Shown piece after piece: positions 28,277-36,628 of a stretch of 64,000 nt of DNA. The translations under genes were made by a program, and so were the position numbers. Within the stretch, counting starts at the first letter, position 1; each line of letters opens with the position of its first letter. The DNA comes from Mesorhizobium sp. (lineage in GTDB: Bacteria; Pseudomonadota; Alphaproteobacteria; Rhizobiales; Rhizobiaceae), in the NCBI RefSeq assembly GCF_024509055.1, contig NZ_JANINM010000022.1, positions 1-64,000 of the forward strand. The letters run 5' to 3'. Below the pieces are notes generated by a model. That model did no database searches and was not told the DNA's origin. It saw nothing but the letters and a program-made list of their open reading frames with translations.

Positions 28277-29077
28277 TCAAAGACCCAGAAATGCCCGAGC
28301 CAGGGCCAGTTGGCCGTCCATCATCTGGCGACCGAACAGCAGGCGGCAGCCTCTGGCTTCAGCGGCTTGCAGGAGCCGGGTCTTCTCGGGCTTCATGACG
28401 ATGTCGGCAACGACCATGCCGGCGGACAGCGTGGCTATATCTATCGGGTCGCCATCCTCCCCGCCGACCATCCCTAGCGAAGTCGCATTGACGACCATAT
28501 CGAAGCCAGTCGCGTCAGCCACGCCAGTCCGCACCAACACTTGCGGAAAGGCTGAAGAAGCCGCGTCGACAAGCCCAAGGGCCTTGGCATGGTCGCGGTT
28601 CGAGATGACCAGTTCCGCCACGCCCGCCTCGGCGAACGCAAATGCCAGGCTGCGCCCGGCGCCGCCAGCACCCAGCAGAAGCACACGAAGCCCGTTGAGC
28701 TGGACGCCGGCCTCGGTGGCGCCGCGCACGAAGCCGGCGCCGTCGACATTGTCGCCGGTCAGCTTTCCGTCCTGATCACGCCGAATGTAGTTGACGCTGC
28801 CGATCGTCCGGGCGCGAGCCGTGAGTTCGTCGAGCAACGGCAGAACCGGGATCTTGTGCGGGATGGTGACGCCCGACCCGACACAGTTTCGAAATCCCCG
28901 CAGCGCCTGGATCGCGGCGGTCAGATCCTGCGCTCCGACGTGAACCGGGACGCAAACGAAGTCATGCCCAACCGCCCGTATGAAAGCCGTAATCGCCTCC
29001 GAACCGACCACATGCGAGACGGGATCCGCCATCAGCAGCATGATCTTCGTCTGCCCGGTTATGCGGCGCTCGTCCAT
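28277..29077 (-). CDS. AroE-like NAD(P)-dependent dehydrogenase, probably not acting on shikimate
   Basis: A 266-residue shikimate dehydrogenase-fold protein. The catalytic Lys of GVTIPHK, the GDNVDGAGF motif, the nucleotide loop LLLGAGGAGRS and VNATSLGM are present. However, the N-terminal SKSP motif that binds the shikimate carboxylate in AroE is replaced by VVGS (in ADPVSHVVGSEA). It is the first gene of the operon with OtnK- and OtnC-like genes, behind a strong GGGAGGGA site. I infer oxidation of a hydroxy acid feeding that kinase rather than aromatic synthesis. Confidence 0.85.
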   Translation of the reverse strand: MDERRITGQTKIMLLMADPVSHVVGSEAITAFIRAVGHDFVCVPVHVGAQDLTAAIQALRGFRNCVGSGVTIPHKIPVLPLLDELTARARTIGSVNYIRRDQDGKLTGDNVDGAGFVRGATEAGVQLNGLRVLLLGAGGAGRSLAFAFAEAGVAELVISNRDHAKALGLVDAASSAFPQVLVRTGVADATGFDMVVNATSLGMVGGEDGDPIDIATLSAGMVVADIVMKPEKTRLLQAAEARGCRLLFGRQMMDGQLALARAFLGL

Positions 29078-29101
29078 TTGTCCCTCCCGCAGATGCATGG
29101 T

Positions 29102-29127
29102 TCCCGTAATATGATAAATATCGACTA
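29102..29127. promoter_or_regulatory. Candidate operator between AroE-like and monooxygenase genes
   Basis: AATATGATAAATATC at the centre resembles the core of the 23-bp palindrome at 56368 (AATATGATATATC). The right part (GATAAATATCGACTA, 29113-29127) matches 14 of 15 positions before the amine transaminase at 18805. The site is 25-50 nt upstream of the AroE-like start. Confidence 0.4.
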
Positions 29128-29349
29128 TTAATCCTGGGCTCGCCAATCCGAGCGAGGATTCGAATTACAGGGATTTGCGCCCATTTTACGTGAAATTCAA
29201 GCATTTTGAGCAAGAGGTCGTGGGTTGCGCCCTTCCGCATCAGGGGCGACAATTCACTCAGAATGCCAGTTGATAATAAATAAGTTTCTCTGTAATCCTA
29301 GCGGCCTCTCATACCATGACTGTCCCGGCCACGCGGAGGATTCCCACTC

Positions 29350-30666
29350 ATGTCGAAGCGGCAAATGCATTTGATAGGCTATGTGCTGGCGGGACCGACA
29401 TGGCATCATTACGGGAGCTGGCGGCACCCCGAGAGCGACGGCCTCGATATGCTCGACCCCGCCCGCTACGAGGAGATTGCCCGCGTCCTGGAACAGGGCA
29501 AGTTCGACGGGCTTTTCTTCGTCGACTTCCTGATGCTGTTCGATTCCTACGCCGGCGGCTACCGCACCAACCTGAAGGAAGGCGGCCAGCAATGCATGAT
29601 GGACCCGATGCAGCTGCTGGCGGCGATGGCGCGCGTCACCTCGCGCATCGGCCTCGCATCGACCATGTCGACTACCTTCTACCACCCTTTCCACATCGCG
29701 CGCGCCTTCGCCTCGCTCGACCACATCAGCAAGGGCCGGTCCGGCTGGAACGTCGTCACCTCGGCGATGGAGCGCGAGGCCAAGAACTTCGGCATGGACG
29801 GGCTGATGGACAAGAACAAGCGCTACGACATGGCGGATGAAGTGCTGGAGGCTTGCAACAAGCTCTGGCAGAGCTGGGAACCGGGAGCGGTCGTCGGCGA
29901 TCGCGAAAACAACCTCTTCGCCGATGCCGACAAGGTCCACTACGCTGACTACGAAGGCAAATACGTGCGCACCAGCGGCCCCCTGACTGTGCCAAGCTCG
30001 CCGCAGGTCAAGCCGGTGATCATGCAGGCCGGTTCGTCGCCGCGCGGCCGCGAGTTTGCCGGTCGCTGGGCCGAGATCATCTTCACGCTGCAGAACTCGA
30101 AGGAGCACATGCAGGCGTTCTATCGCGACATCAAGGATCGGGTCGTCGCCAGCGGGAGAAGGCCGAACGAATGCGCCATCGTGCCCGCCGTCGACGTCAT
30201 CCTCGGCGATACGGAGTCGATCGCGAGGGAACGCGCCGAGGCCATCAACGAATATGCGAGCCCGACGCTCGGCGTCGCCGAAATCTCCAACGCGCTCGGC
30301 GTCGACATGTCGAAGGAACCCCTCGACAAGCCGCTGGAGGATTTGGAACTGACCCAGGGCTGCCGCGGCATTCTCGACGTGATGCTGCAAGGAACCAAGA
30401 AGGATGGGCTGACGCTAGGCCAGGCCGGCAAGGCCTGGGCGACCAGCCAGATGACGCCACAGCTGATCGGCACGCCGAAGCAGATTGCCGATCACCTGCA
30501 GGACTTCTTCGAGGCCGAATGCTGCGACGGCTTCATGATCTGCCCGTCCATCAGTCCGGGAACCTACGTGCAGTTCGTCAAGACGGTGGTTCCGGAGCTG
30601 CAGCGCCGCGGGGTGTTCCGCAAGGAGTACCAGTACGCGACCTTCCGAGAAAACCTGCAGAACTGA
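29350..30666 (+). CDS. FMN-dependent monooxygenase, NtaA/SnaA/DszA class (first copy)
   Basis: A 438-residue luciferase-like monooxygenase of the nitrilotriacetate monooxygenase component A group. These use FMNH2 and O2 to hydroxylate next to N or S, cleaving amines, sulfones or similar. Motifs: GSWRHPESDGLDMLDPARYEEIAR, FDGLFFVD, TSRIGLASTMSTTFYHPFHIAR and WNVVTS. FMNH2 probably comes from the flavin reductase at 32871. It shares layout and many motifs with the second copy at 36629. A strong terminator follows. The substrate is not predictable. Confidence 0.92.
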   Translation: MSKRQMHLIGYVLAGPTWHHYGSWRHPESDGLDMLDPARYEEIARVLEQGKFDGLFFVDFLMLFDSYAGGYRTNLKEGGQQCMMDPMQLLAAMARVTSRIGLASTMSTTFYHPFHIARAFASLDHISKGRSGWNVVTSAMEREAKNFGMDGLMDKNKRYDMADEVLEACNKLWQSWEPGAVVGDRENNLFADADKVHYADYEGKYVRTSGPLTVPSSPQVKPVIMQAGSSPRGREFAGRWAEIIFTLQNSKEHMQAFYRDIKDRVVASGRRPNECAIVPAVDVILGDTESIARERAEAINEYASPTLGVAEISNALGVDMSKEPLDKPLEDLELTQGCRGILDVMLQGTKKDGLTLGQAGKAWATSQMTPQLIGTPKQIADHLQDFFEAECCDGFMICPSISPGTYVQFVKTVVPELQRRGVFRKEYQYATFRENLQN

Positions 30667-30693
30667 TTACCACGACAATCCGGGGGTACCGAG

Positions 30694-30728
30694 CGGCCCA
30701 GCGATCAAGATCGCTGGGCCGTCTTTTT
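30694..30728 (+). terminator. Rho-independent terminator after the first monooxygenase gene
   Basis: A perfect 13-bp stem (CGGCCCAGCGATC / GATCGCTGGGCCG) with a minimal loop, then TCTTTTT. It ends transcription 28 nt past the stop codon and blocks read-through toward the convergent TetR gene. Confidence 0.92.
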
Positions 30729-30748
30729 GATCAGGACGGATAGGCCGC

Positions 30749-31459
30749 TCAGGCCGCGCCTGGCCGGTCCGGAAAAGCGCGCTGTTCGGTCTGCTCCCGG
30801 GGCACGAGGATCTCTGGAAGATAGCAGCGCAGATAGGCGATGCCCGCTAGATGCGCCTCCGCGATATAGTCGTCGCGGATGTATCCGTGCTCGCTGTAGG
30901 CCAGCGAGAAGACGCCATCGATCATGGAAAAATAGGTGGCGAGCCGACGCTCCCAATCCGGGACGGAAGGCACGTGGAAATAATGGGCCAGAAGCTGCGA
31001 CCTGCCGTCAACGAGGCGATGCAGTTGCGATATGTCGGCCGTCTTGACCTCAAGGCTGATGTTGGCGCCCAGGAACAACCGCAACGCCGCCGGATGGTTG
31101 TTGTGATAGTGGGCCGCGCTCGTCACCTTCAGCCGGAACAGGTCCTGCCAACGCGCCGGCCGAACCTCCAGCGGCAGCATGGAGAGCTCGAGCAAGGCGT
31201 TATGATGCACTTCGGCCAGCGCCAGCAGCGCGGCCTCGGTGCTCGGAAAGAAATGGTAGACCGAGGCATTCGGCACCTTCGCCTTGGCGGCGATCTGATA
31301 AAGGCCGATGTCCTGGACGTTGCTGGTCACAAGCAACTCGTCCAAAGCCTCAAGCAGCTTGCGAAAGCGAAGCTGCCCGGGTTTTCGCTGGGGCCGACGG
31401 GCCACAATGCGCTTCGGCTGCCGATCGGCGGCGGCCTTCTCCTCGACATCGTTGCTCAT
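30749..31459 (-). CDS. TetR/AcrR-family regulator
   Basis: A 236-residue regulator. The N-terminal helix-turn-helix is clear: LLEALDELLVTSNVQDIGLYQIAAKAKVPNASVYHFFPS gives the TetR recognition helix ending in VYHFF. The remaining residues form a ligand-binding/dimerisation domain of unknown specificity. ATG 31459 is preferred over TTG 31498 because GAGGTGA lies just upstream. It is convergent with the first monooxygenase gene and may regulate one of the two monooxygenases, which is inference from position only. Confidence 0.88.
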   Translation of the reverse strand: MSNDVEEKAAADRQPKRIVARRPQRKPGQLRFRKLLEALDELLVTSNVQDIGLYQIAAKAKVPNASVYHFFPSTEAALLALAEVHHNALLELSMLPLEVRPARWQDLFRLKVTSAAHYHNNHPAALRLFLGANISLEVKTADISQLHRLVDGRSQLLAHYFHVPSVPDWERRLATYFSMIDGVFSLAYSEHGYIRDDYIAEAHLAGIAYLRCYLPEILVPREQTEQRAFPDRPGAA

Positions 31460-31620
31460 CGTCACCTCGGATTGCGGGGAGTCTTGAATTTGACACAAGA
31501 AGAAACGCGCCCCGAGGTCAAGACACCAAAGATTTCAAGCAATCAAGCCAATCTTCTCCTCCACAGCATGGTTGGCTGTGGCAGCACTTTCGGTGAACGA
31601 GACCAACTGTAGAGACAGGA

Positions 31621-32589
31621 TCACGTGCTTTGCGAATGAGTTTCGACCAGCAGATGTTCATTGTTGGTCATAGCCGCGTCCCTGCGCATCCTGTCATAAA
31701 GCCAGGCGTAGAACATTTCGCAGCTCTGCTTGCGCAGCTGGCCGGCCGGTTCGACGACATAGTAATCCGAACCCCGCACCCTGTAAGGCGCGACGTCCAG
31801 CGCCGGCACCAGAACCCCACTGGCGAAGAGATCGTCCACCAAAGGGCTGCCTCCGAGGGCAATCCCCTGGCCGCTCAACGCCGCCTGCATGAGCACCGAG
31901 AAGTTGTTCACCGTGATCTGGTGCTTGCCCCTCGTGGCCTCGACGCCATGCGCTTGGAACCAGTCTCTCCAGCCGCCGCCCTGCACCGAGCGGCCTTCGA
32001 TGTCGAGCAACTTCTCGCCCAGGAGGTCGGCCGGGCGGGCCGGGCGCTTGCGGCCATCCCAATAGGACGGATGGCAGACAGGCGTCACTTCGCAGCCGAT
32101 CAGGAATCTGGCGGACATGGACGGCCATGAGCCGCCGCCGAAACGAACCGTCATGTCGATGCGCTGCTTGGAAATGTCGACGAGTTCATCGTTGACCGCG
32201 AGGCGCAAATCCACATCCGGGTGGAGACTGCTGAATTCGACCAGCCGCGGCGCCAGCCAGTAGGTGCCGAAAGCGTGCGTCGTGCCGACGACGATCGCCT
32301 GCGGGTCGCGCAACTCCCTGACACGGTCGGCAAGCGACGCTATCGCGGTCAAATGCACTGGCAGCGACGCATTGAGCATGGCGCCGGCAGGGGTGAGCTC
32401 GATCGACCTGTGTCCCCGCTCGAAAAGAGCGATCTGAAGGAAGTTTTCCAGCTCGCGAATCTGCCGGCTGATGGCCGCTTGCGTGATGTTCAGTTCGTCG
32501 GCCGCCTTGGTGAAGCTCATCAGCCGCGCGGCCGCCTCGAACGAGATCAGCGACACCAGGGAAGGGATGCTTTTGCGCAGCAATGACAT
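31621..32589 (-). CDS. LysR-family regulator (GcvA-like)
   Basis: A 322-residue LysR regulator with an N-terminal winged helix (SLISFEAAARLMSFTKAADELNITQAAISRQIRELE) and a substrate-binding domain from about residue 90 (IVVGTTHAFGTYWLAPRL), closest to the GcvA/AmpR style. ATG 32589 matches the usual LysR N-terminus. It is divergent from the flavin reductase gene across about 280 nt, so it probably controls that gene and perhaps the monooxygenases that need reduced flavin. Confidence 0.9.
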   Translation of the reverse strand: MSLLRKSIPSLVSLISFEAAARLMSFTKAADELNITQAAISRQIRELENFLQIALFERGHRSIELTPAGAMLNASLPVHLTAIASLADRVRELRDPQAIVVGTTHAFGTYWLAPRLVEFSSLHPDVDLRLAVNDELVDISKQRIDMTVRFGGGSWPSMSARFLIGCEVTPVCHPSYWDGRKRPARPADLLGEKLLDIEGRSVQGGGWRDWFQAHGVEATRGKHQITVNNFSVLMQAALSGQGIALGGSPLVDDLFASGVLVPALDVAPYRVRGSDYYVVEPAGQLRKQSCEMFYAWLYDRMRRDAAMTNNEHLLVETHSQST

Positions 32590-32870
32590 AACAAACTTTA
32601 ATGCCAAGAGAACACGATCCGCAAGCCAATGATGGACCCGCTATCTCGCAGACACCGTGCATTTCCCACATCGCAGAGCATATCCACAAAAAAGCGGCGC
32701 TCCAACCTTAGTCCAATAATTTCATATAGTTATCTCTGGCCTGAGTTTTCCGCTCAACGGCATGGGCACAAGGATTTGTTATGGGTCGCCAAGAATTTTG
32801 CGCGTTTACGCAATCAACGCCATTGGGCATGCTCGCAATACCAAAGCGCGATCATAGGACGCACCGACAA

Positions 32871-33383
32871 ATGAATGCTCCCGTCGTCATCCCGCCTGCT
32901 CCCCTGCCGATCGGCCGCGATCTGTTCAAGACCGTATCCAGCCATTGGCCATCCGGCGTGGCGGTCATCACGACGGCCGCCAGCGACGGCACCTTGCATG
33001 GCTTGACCATGAGCGCCGTCATCGCGCTTTCGTTGGAGCCGATGCAGTTCCTGATCTCCGTCGACAAGACTTCCAACACGCTGCCGGTGCTGAAAGAGAC
33101 ACGGCGCTTCTGCATCAATTTCCTGAGCAGGGAGCAGCAGGACATCTGCATGCTGTTCGCCAGCAAGGCCGCCGACAAGTTCGCTTCCGTCAACCACCGC
33201 CTTTCCGACATGGGCGTGCCCATCATTGAGGGCGCTGTCTCCTGTATCAGCTGCGACGTGAACTCCATCATCGCGAGCGGCGACCATGAGATCATGATCG
33301 GCGACGTGCGAGACATGGAGCATTTCGGCGGCGAGCCACTCATCCATTTCAAGCGGTCGTTCCATACCGTGCAGGCCGGTTGA
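32871..33383 (+). CDS. Flavin reductase family protein (monooxygenase partner)
   Basis: A 170-residue FMN-binding split-barrel flavin reductase. Motifs HWPSGVAVITTAASDGTLHGLTMSAVIALSLEPMQFLISVDK and FCINFLS are family signatures. Such proteins reduce FMN with NAD(P)H and hand FMNH2 to two-component monooxygenases. With two NtaA-type monooxygenases within 5 kb, a shared reductase role is likely. ATG 32871 is the start by homology; the frame is open from 32781. Confidence 0.92.
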   Translation: MNAPVVIPPAPLPIGRDLFKTVSSHWPSGVAVITTAASDGTLHGLTMSAVIALSLEPMQFLISVDKTSNTLPVLKETRRFCINFLSREQQDICMLFASKAADKFASVNHRLSDMGVPIIEGAVSCISCDVNSIIASGDHEIMIGDVRDMEHFGGEPLIHFKRSFHTVQAG

Positions 33384-33553
33384 GCTGCCTCAGCTCCCCG
33401 CCGGCCGGAACCGCTCGGCCCTGGCATGCCGGGCCTGCGTTATGACCAAGTCTTGACCGGCCGGACGAACTCTAGCCTTTCAAGCTCGCACGGAAGGCTC
33501 TACAGCATCTTCCCGAGACTTGGTTCCCACTTTCGGGAGACGCGTCCGGGATA

Positions 33554-33904
33554 ATGCCAATGCGGCTCTGTGTTTCTTTGACGGCGTTGGGGTTCCTGCT
33601 GGTGGCGATCGCCGCCGGCATGTGGCCATCCTGGGCGCTGGCCTCGTCGCTGTCGCGGCCGGCCACCATCGTCACGGTCGAGCCGTCGGCCGCCACCGCG
33701 GAGCGTTCGACCTTCAAGCCCTGCTACCACACGGTGCGGACGGCGGGCATATCCTGCTTTCCCCAGATCGGCCTGCCGGAAGGCGCAACCCACGGCGAGG
33801 CGCGCACCTCCAGGCATTGCGTTCCCATGATGGCCCTACCTGCAACGAAGCCCGTCTTCCGTAAAGCAGAACCGAGACCGCCCCGATCCTCCTTCATCGT
33901 CTGA
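33554..33904 (+). CDS. Small predicted exported protein, unknown
   Basis: A 116-residue protein whose first 31 residues look like a signal peptide (LTALGFLLVAIAAGMWPSWA then ASS). The mature part has three or four Cys residues and no family I recognise. A GGGAT site precedes ATG 33554; ATG 33560 is possible. It lies between the flavin reductase and the DsbA-like gene, on the same strand. Overlapping frames on both strands make the call uncertain. Confidence 0.5.
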   Translation: MPMRLCVSLTALGFLLVAIAAGMWPSWALASSLSRPATIVTVEPSAATAERSTFKPCYHTVRTAGISCFPQIGLPEGATHGEARTSRHCVPMMALPATKPVFRKAEPRPPRSSFIV

Positions 33905-33986
33905 ATTCGATGCGCACGGGCGGATGGCCGCCCGCGCGCTGCTGTTCATCCATGAAGAGCGGCGATGCCGCTCAAGAGGTCATTTA

Positions 33987-34643
33987 ATGCTCAACCAAAA
34001 TCCGATCGGACGCCGGCGCTTCCTGCTTGGCGCCTCCACGCTGGTGGCAACCGCGACGCTGCTGCCGGTCCTGCCCGCTCGCGCCCAGGAGGGCCTGACG
34101 CGCGAACAGGTCCTTACCGATCCCGACATGCCGTTCGTCGGGGCCAAGACTCCCGACATCACGATCGCGGAATTCATGGACTACAACTGTCCTTACTGCC
34201 GGAAGAGCCATCCGGAGCTGAAGAAGCTCCTCGAGAGCGACCCCAAGGTGCGCGTCGTCTATAAGGACTGGCCGGTTTTCGGTCCGGTTTCCGAATATGC
34301 GGCCCGCATGGCGATCGCCACCAAATGGCAGGGGAAGTACGAAGCAGCGCACGACGCTCTGATGTCGTCGCCGAAGCGCTTCCAGCAGGAGAGGGAGGTC
34401 ACCGCCGTATTGACCAAAGCCGGCATCGACATGGCGAGGCTGGACAAGGACGCGGCGGCGCACAAGGCCGACATCGATAAGCTCATCGCGCGAAACGCCC
34501 TGCAGGCCGACACGATCGGCTTGCAGGGTACGCCGTCATGGCTGGTGCAGTCCTTCGTCGTCTTCGGCGGCCTCAGCCTCGATCAGTTGCAGGCGGCCGT
34601 GGCGGAAGCGCGCCGCAGAAAGAAGGCGGCGGGCAGCAAGTAG
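33987..34643 (+). CDS. DsbA-family thiol-disulfide oxidoreductase
   Basis: A 218-residue periplasmic thioredoxin-fold protein. The N-terminus NPIGRRRFLLGAS is a twin-arginine signal; the active site is CPYC (68-71) in MDYNCPYCRKSHPE, and the cis-proline loop reads LQGTPSWLV. It resembles the DsbA/DsbG-like proteins common in rhizobia, which oxidise or isomerise disulfides of exported proteins. ATG 33987 has an AGAGGT site upstream. No DsbB partner is seen nearby. Confidence 0.9.
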   Translation: MLNQNPIGRRRFLLGASTLVATATLLPVLPARAQEGLTREQVLTDPDMPFVGAKTPDITIAEFMDYNCPYCRKSHPELKKLLESDPKVRVVYKDWPVFGPVSEYAARMAIATKWQGKYEAAHDALMSSPKRFQQEREVTAVLTKAGIDMARLDKDAAAHKADIDKLIARNALQADTIGLQGTPSWLVQSFVVFGGLSLDQLQAAVAEARRRKKAAGSK

Positions 34644-34661
34644 GATACTGGTCCCGTCATT

Positions 34662-34687
34662 GGAGGTTGCCGGTCGTGGCAACCTCC
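34662..34687. terminator. Terminator between dsbA-like and transketolase genes
   Basis: A perfect 10-bp stem (GGAGGTTGCC / GGCAACCTCC, 6-nt loop) between convergent genes. The T-tract is weak on both sides (CTGTTT on the plus strand). Confidence 0.7.
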
Positions 34688-34702
34688 GCCCTGTTTATAG
34701 CC

Positions 34703-35680
34703 TCAGGCGATGAAGGCCTCGGCGACGCTGCGAATGCCTGCGCCATCGAGCTTGTAGTGGGCATAGAGATGGGTGGGCGGCGCGATCAGGCTGTATTCGT
34801 CGTAGATGCCGTGACGCTTGAGCTTCACGCCAAGCCCCTCGTCGGAGAGAACTTCGGCGACCGCGCTGCCAAGTCCGCCCAGAACATTGTGCTCCTCCAC
34901 CGTCATGATCTTCTTCGAGCGGGAAGCCGCATCGAGAATGGCGTCGCGGTCGAGCGGCTTGATGCTCGCCATGTCGATCACGCCGACGGAGCGCCCTTCC
35001 GCATTCATCGCCCTCGCCGCATCGAGCGCGCCATGCACGGCCATGCCGCATGCGATGATGGTCAGTTCCTCGCCCTTCAGATGTTCATGCGCTTTGGCGA
35101 AGGCGAATGTCGGGGTGCCGGAATAGACGACCGGATCGCGGCCGCGGCCGATGCGGAAATAGATCGGCTTGTCATAGTCCGCGGAAGCGCGGATGGCCGC
35201 TTCCAGCTGCGGACCGTCGGCCGGCGACACGACAGCAAGATCGGCGATCGAACGCATGATGGCGATGTCTTCGGTGGCGTGATGCGAGGTGCCGTAGAAG
35301 CCCAGCGATATGCCGGTGTGATGACCAATGAGACGGACCGGCTGCGCGGAATAGGCGACGTCCATGCGGATCTGCTCGCAGGCAAGCAACGCCAGGAAGG
35401 AAGCGAAGGTTGCCACGAAGGGGACCACTCCACAGGTCGCAATGCCGGCGGCGGTGCTGACCATGTTCTGTTCCGAGATGCCGAAGGAGACGTAGCGGTC
35501 GGGGTAGGCCGCCGCGAAGCGGTTCAGGCCGTTCGAGTATTGAAGGTCGGCCGATCCGGCCATGACGTTATGGCCTGCCTTCACAAGATCGATCAGCCCG
35601 TTTGACAGATGATCGAGGCCCGGATTGACGGCGTTGAGGCCGCGATATTGCCAGGAATTGGGGGAGAGAGGACCGTTCAT
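34703..35680 (-). CDS. Transketolase C-terminal subunit
   Basis: A 325-residue protein with the pyrimidine-binding and C-terminal transketolase domains (FGISEQNMVSTAAGIA contains the catalytic Glu; later VIDMASIKPLDRDAI and VEEHNVLGGLGSAVAEVL). It works with the N-terminal subunit encoded 1 nt upstream, forming a two-polypeptide transketolase using TPP to move C2 ketol units. Such split enzymes serve pentose metabolism, but dedicated copies act in catabolic pathways (for example sulfoquinovose sulfo-TK). The ATG at 35680 immediately follows the partner's stop. Confidence 0.92.
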   Translation of the reverse strand: MNGPLSPNSWQYRGLNAVNPGLDHLSNGLIDLVKAGHNVMAGSADLQYSNGLNRFAAAYPDRYVSFGISEQNMVSTAAGIATCGVVPFVATFASFLALLACEQIRMDVAYSAQPVRLIGHHTGISLGFYGTSHHATEDIAIMRSIADLAVVSPADGPQLEAAIRASADYDKPIYFRIGRGRDPVVYSGTPTFAFAKAHEHLKGEELTIIACGMAVHGALDAARAMNAEGRSVGVIDMASIKPLDRDAILDAASRSKKIMTVEEHNVLGGLGSAVAEVLSDEGLGVKLKRHGIYDEYSLIAPPTHLYAHYKLDGAGIRSVAEAFIA

Positions 35681-35681
35681 T

Positions 35682-36566
35682 TCAAGCATCCAGCGCGTTG
35701 ATTTCGGCGATGGCCTTTTCGGCATCGGATGGGTCGAGGTAGCCCAGGTGCCAGCCGGGCTCGGTCTCCATGTACGAGACACCCCTGCCCTTGCTGGTCC
35801 TGGCTATGATCACGCAAGGCTTGGTGCGCTCGTCATCGGCCCTCACCCGGCGCAGCAATTCGGTCACCTTCGCGACGTCGTGGCCATCGACTTCATGGAC
35901 TTCCCAGCCGAAGGCACGCCATTTGTCGCCAAGCGGCTCGATGTTCATCAGATCGTCGACGCGGCCGTCCAGCTGGTAACCGTTGCGGTCGATGATGGCG
36001 ATGAGATTGCGCGCGCGATGCTGGGCGGCGTTGATCGCGGCCTCCCACACCTGTCCTTCCTGCATCTCGCCATCGCCCATCATGCAGAAGACCCGGTAGT
36101 CCTTCTCGCCGGTCCAGCGCTGCGCCAGCACCATGCCCAGCGCATTCGAGAGAGCATGGCCGATCGAGCCCGATGAGAAATCGACGCCGGGCACCTTCCT
36201 CATGTCGGGGTGATCGCCAAGCGGGCTGCCCAGGCGCGTGTACTGATCGAGCCATTCCTTCGGGAAGAAGCCTAGATCGGCATAAATCGGAAACAGGCCG
36301 ACCGCGGCGTGTCCCTTGCCAATGGTGAAGCGATCGCGACCTGCCCATTTCGGGTCGCCGCGGCGAAGCCGCATGACGTCGAAGTAGAGCGCGGCGAATA
36401 TCTCGGCGGCCGAGAACACCGACGTGTAATGCCCGGTCTTGGCGATCTCGATCAGCCGGATCGTCTCCAGCCGAACGAAGCGGGCGCGCTCCTTCAGCAT
36501 CGCCACCACCTCCGGCGTCGGCTCGAAACTGTTGCCGCGCGCCGCGCCTTTTGAAGAACCGCTCAT
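35682..36566 (-). CDS. Transketolase N-terminal subunit
   Basis: A 294-residue TPP pyrophosphate-binding half of a split transketolase. The motif GDGEMQEGQVWEAAINAAQHRARNLIAIIDRNGYQ is the canonical GDG-N TPP-Mg site, and FTIGKGHAAVGLFPIYADLG is typical of the N-terminal domain. It lies 62 nt downstream of the second NtaA-type monooxygenase on the same strand, so the three genes probably form one operon. That link suggests the transketolase handles an aldehyde released by the monooxygenase, which is inference. Confidence 0.93.
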   Translation of the reverse strand: MSGSSKGAARGNSFEPTPEVVAMLKERARFVRLETIRLIEIAKTGHYTSVFSAAEIFAALYFDVMRLRRGDPKWAGRDRFTIGKGHAAVGLFPIYADLGFFPKEWLDQYTRLGSPLGDHPDMRKVPGVDFSSGSIGHALSNALGMVLAQRWTGEKDYRVFCMMGDGEMQEGQVWEAAINAAQHRARNLIAIIDRNGYQLDGRVDDLMNIEPLGDKWRAFGWEVHEVDGHDVAKVTELLRRVRADDERTKPCVIIARTSKGRGVSYMETEPGWHLGYLDPSDAEKAIAEINALDA

Positions 36567-36628
36567 GTCATCCCTCGATCAAAGTTCATGGCTTTGCGGC
36601 GCGGCCGAAGCCGTGCCGCGACTGCGCG

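Noticed and set aside
33388..33402. GAGCTG-cct-CAGCTC hairpin after the flavin reductase
   Set aside because: Six base pairs, 3-nt loop and no T-tract; could be chance in GC-rich DNA.
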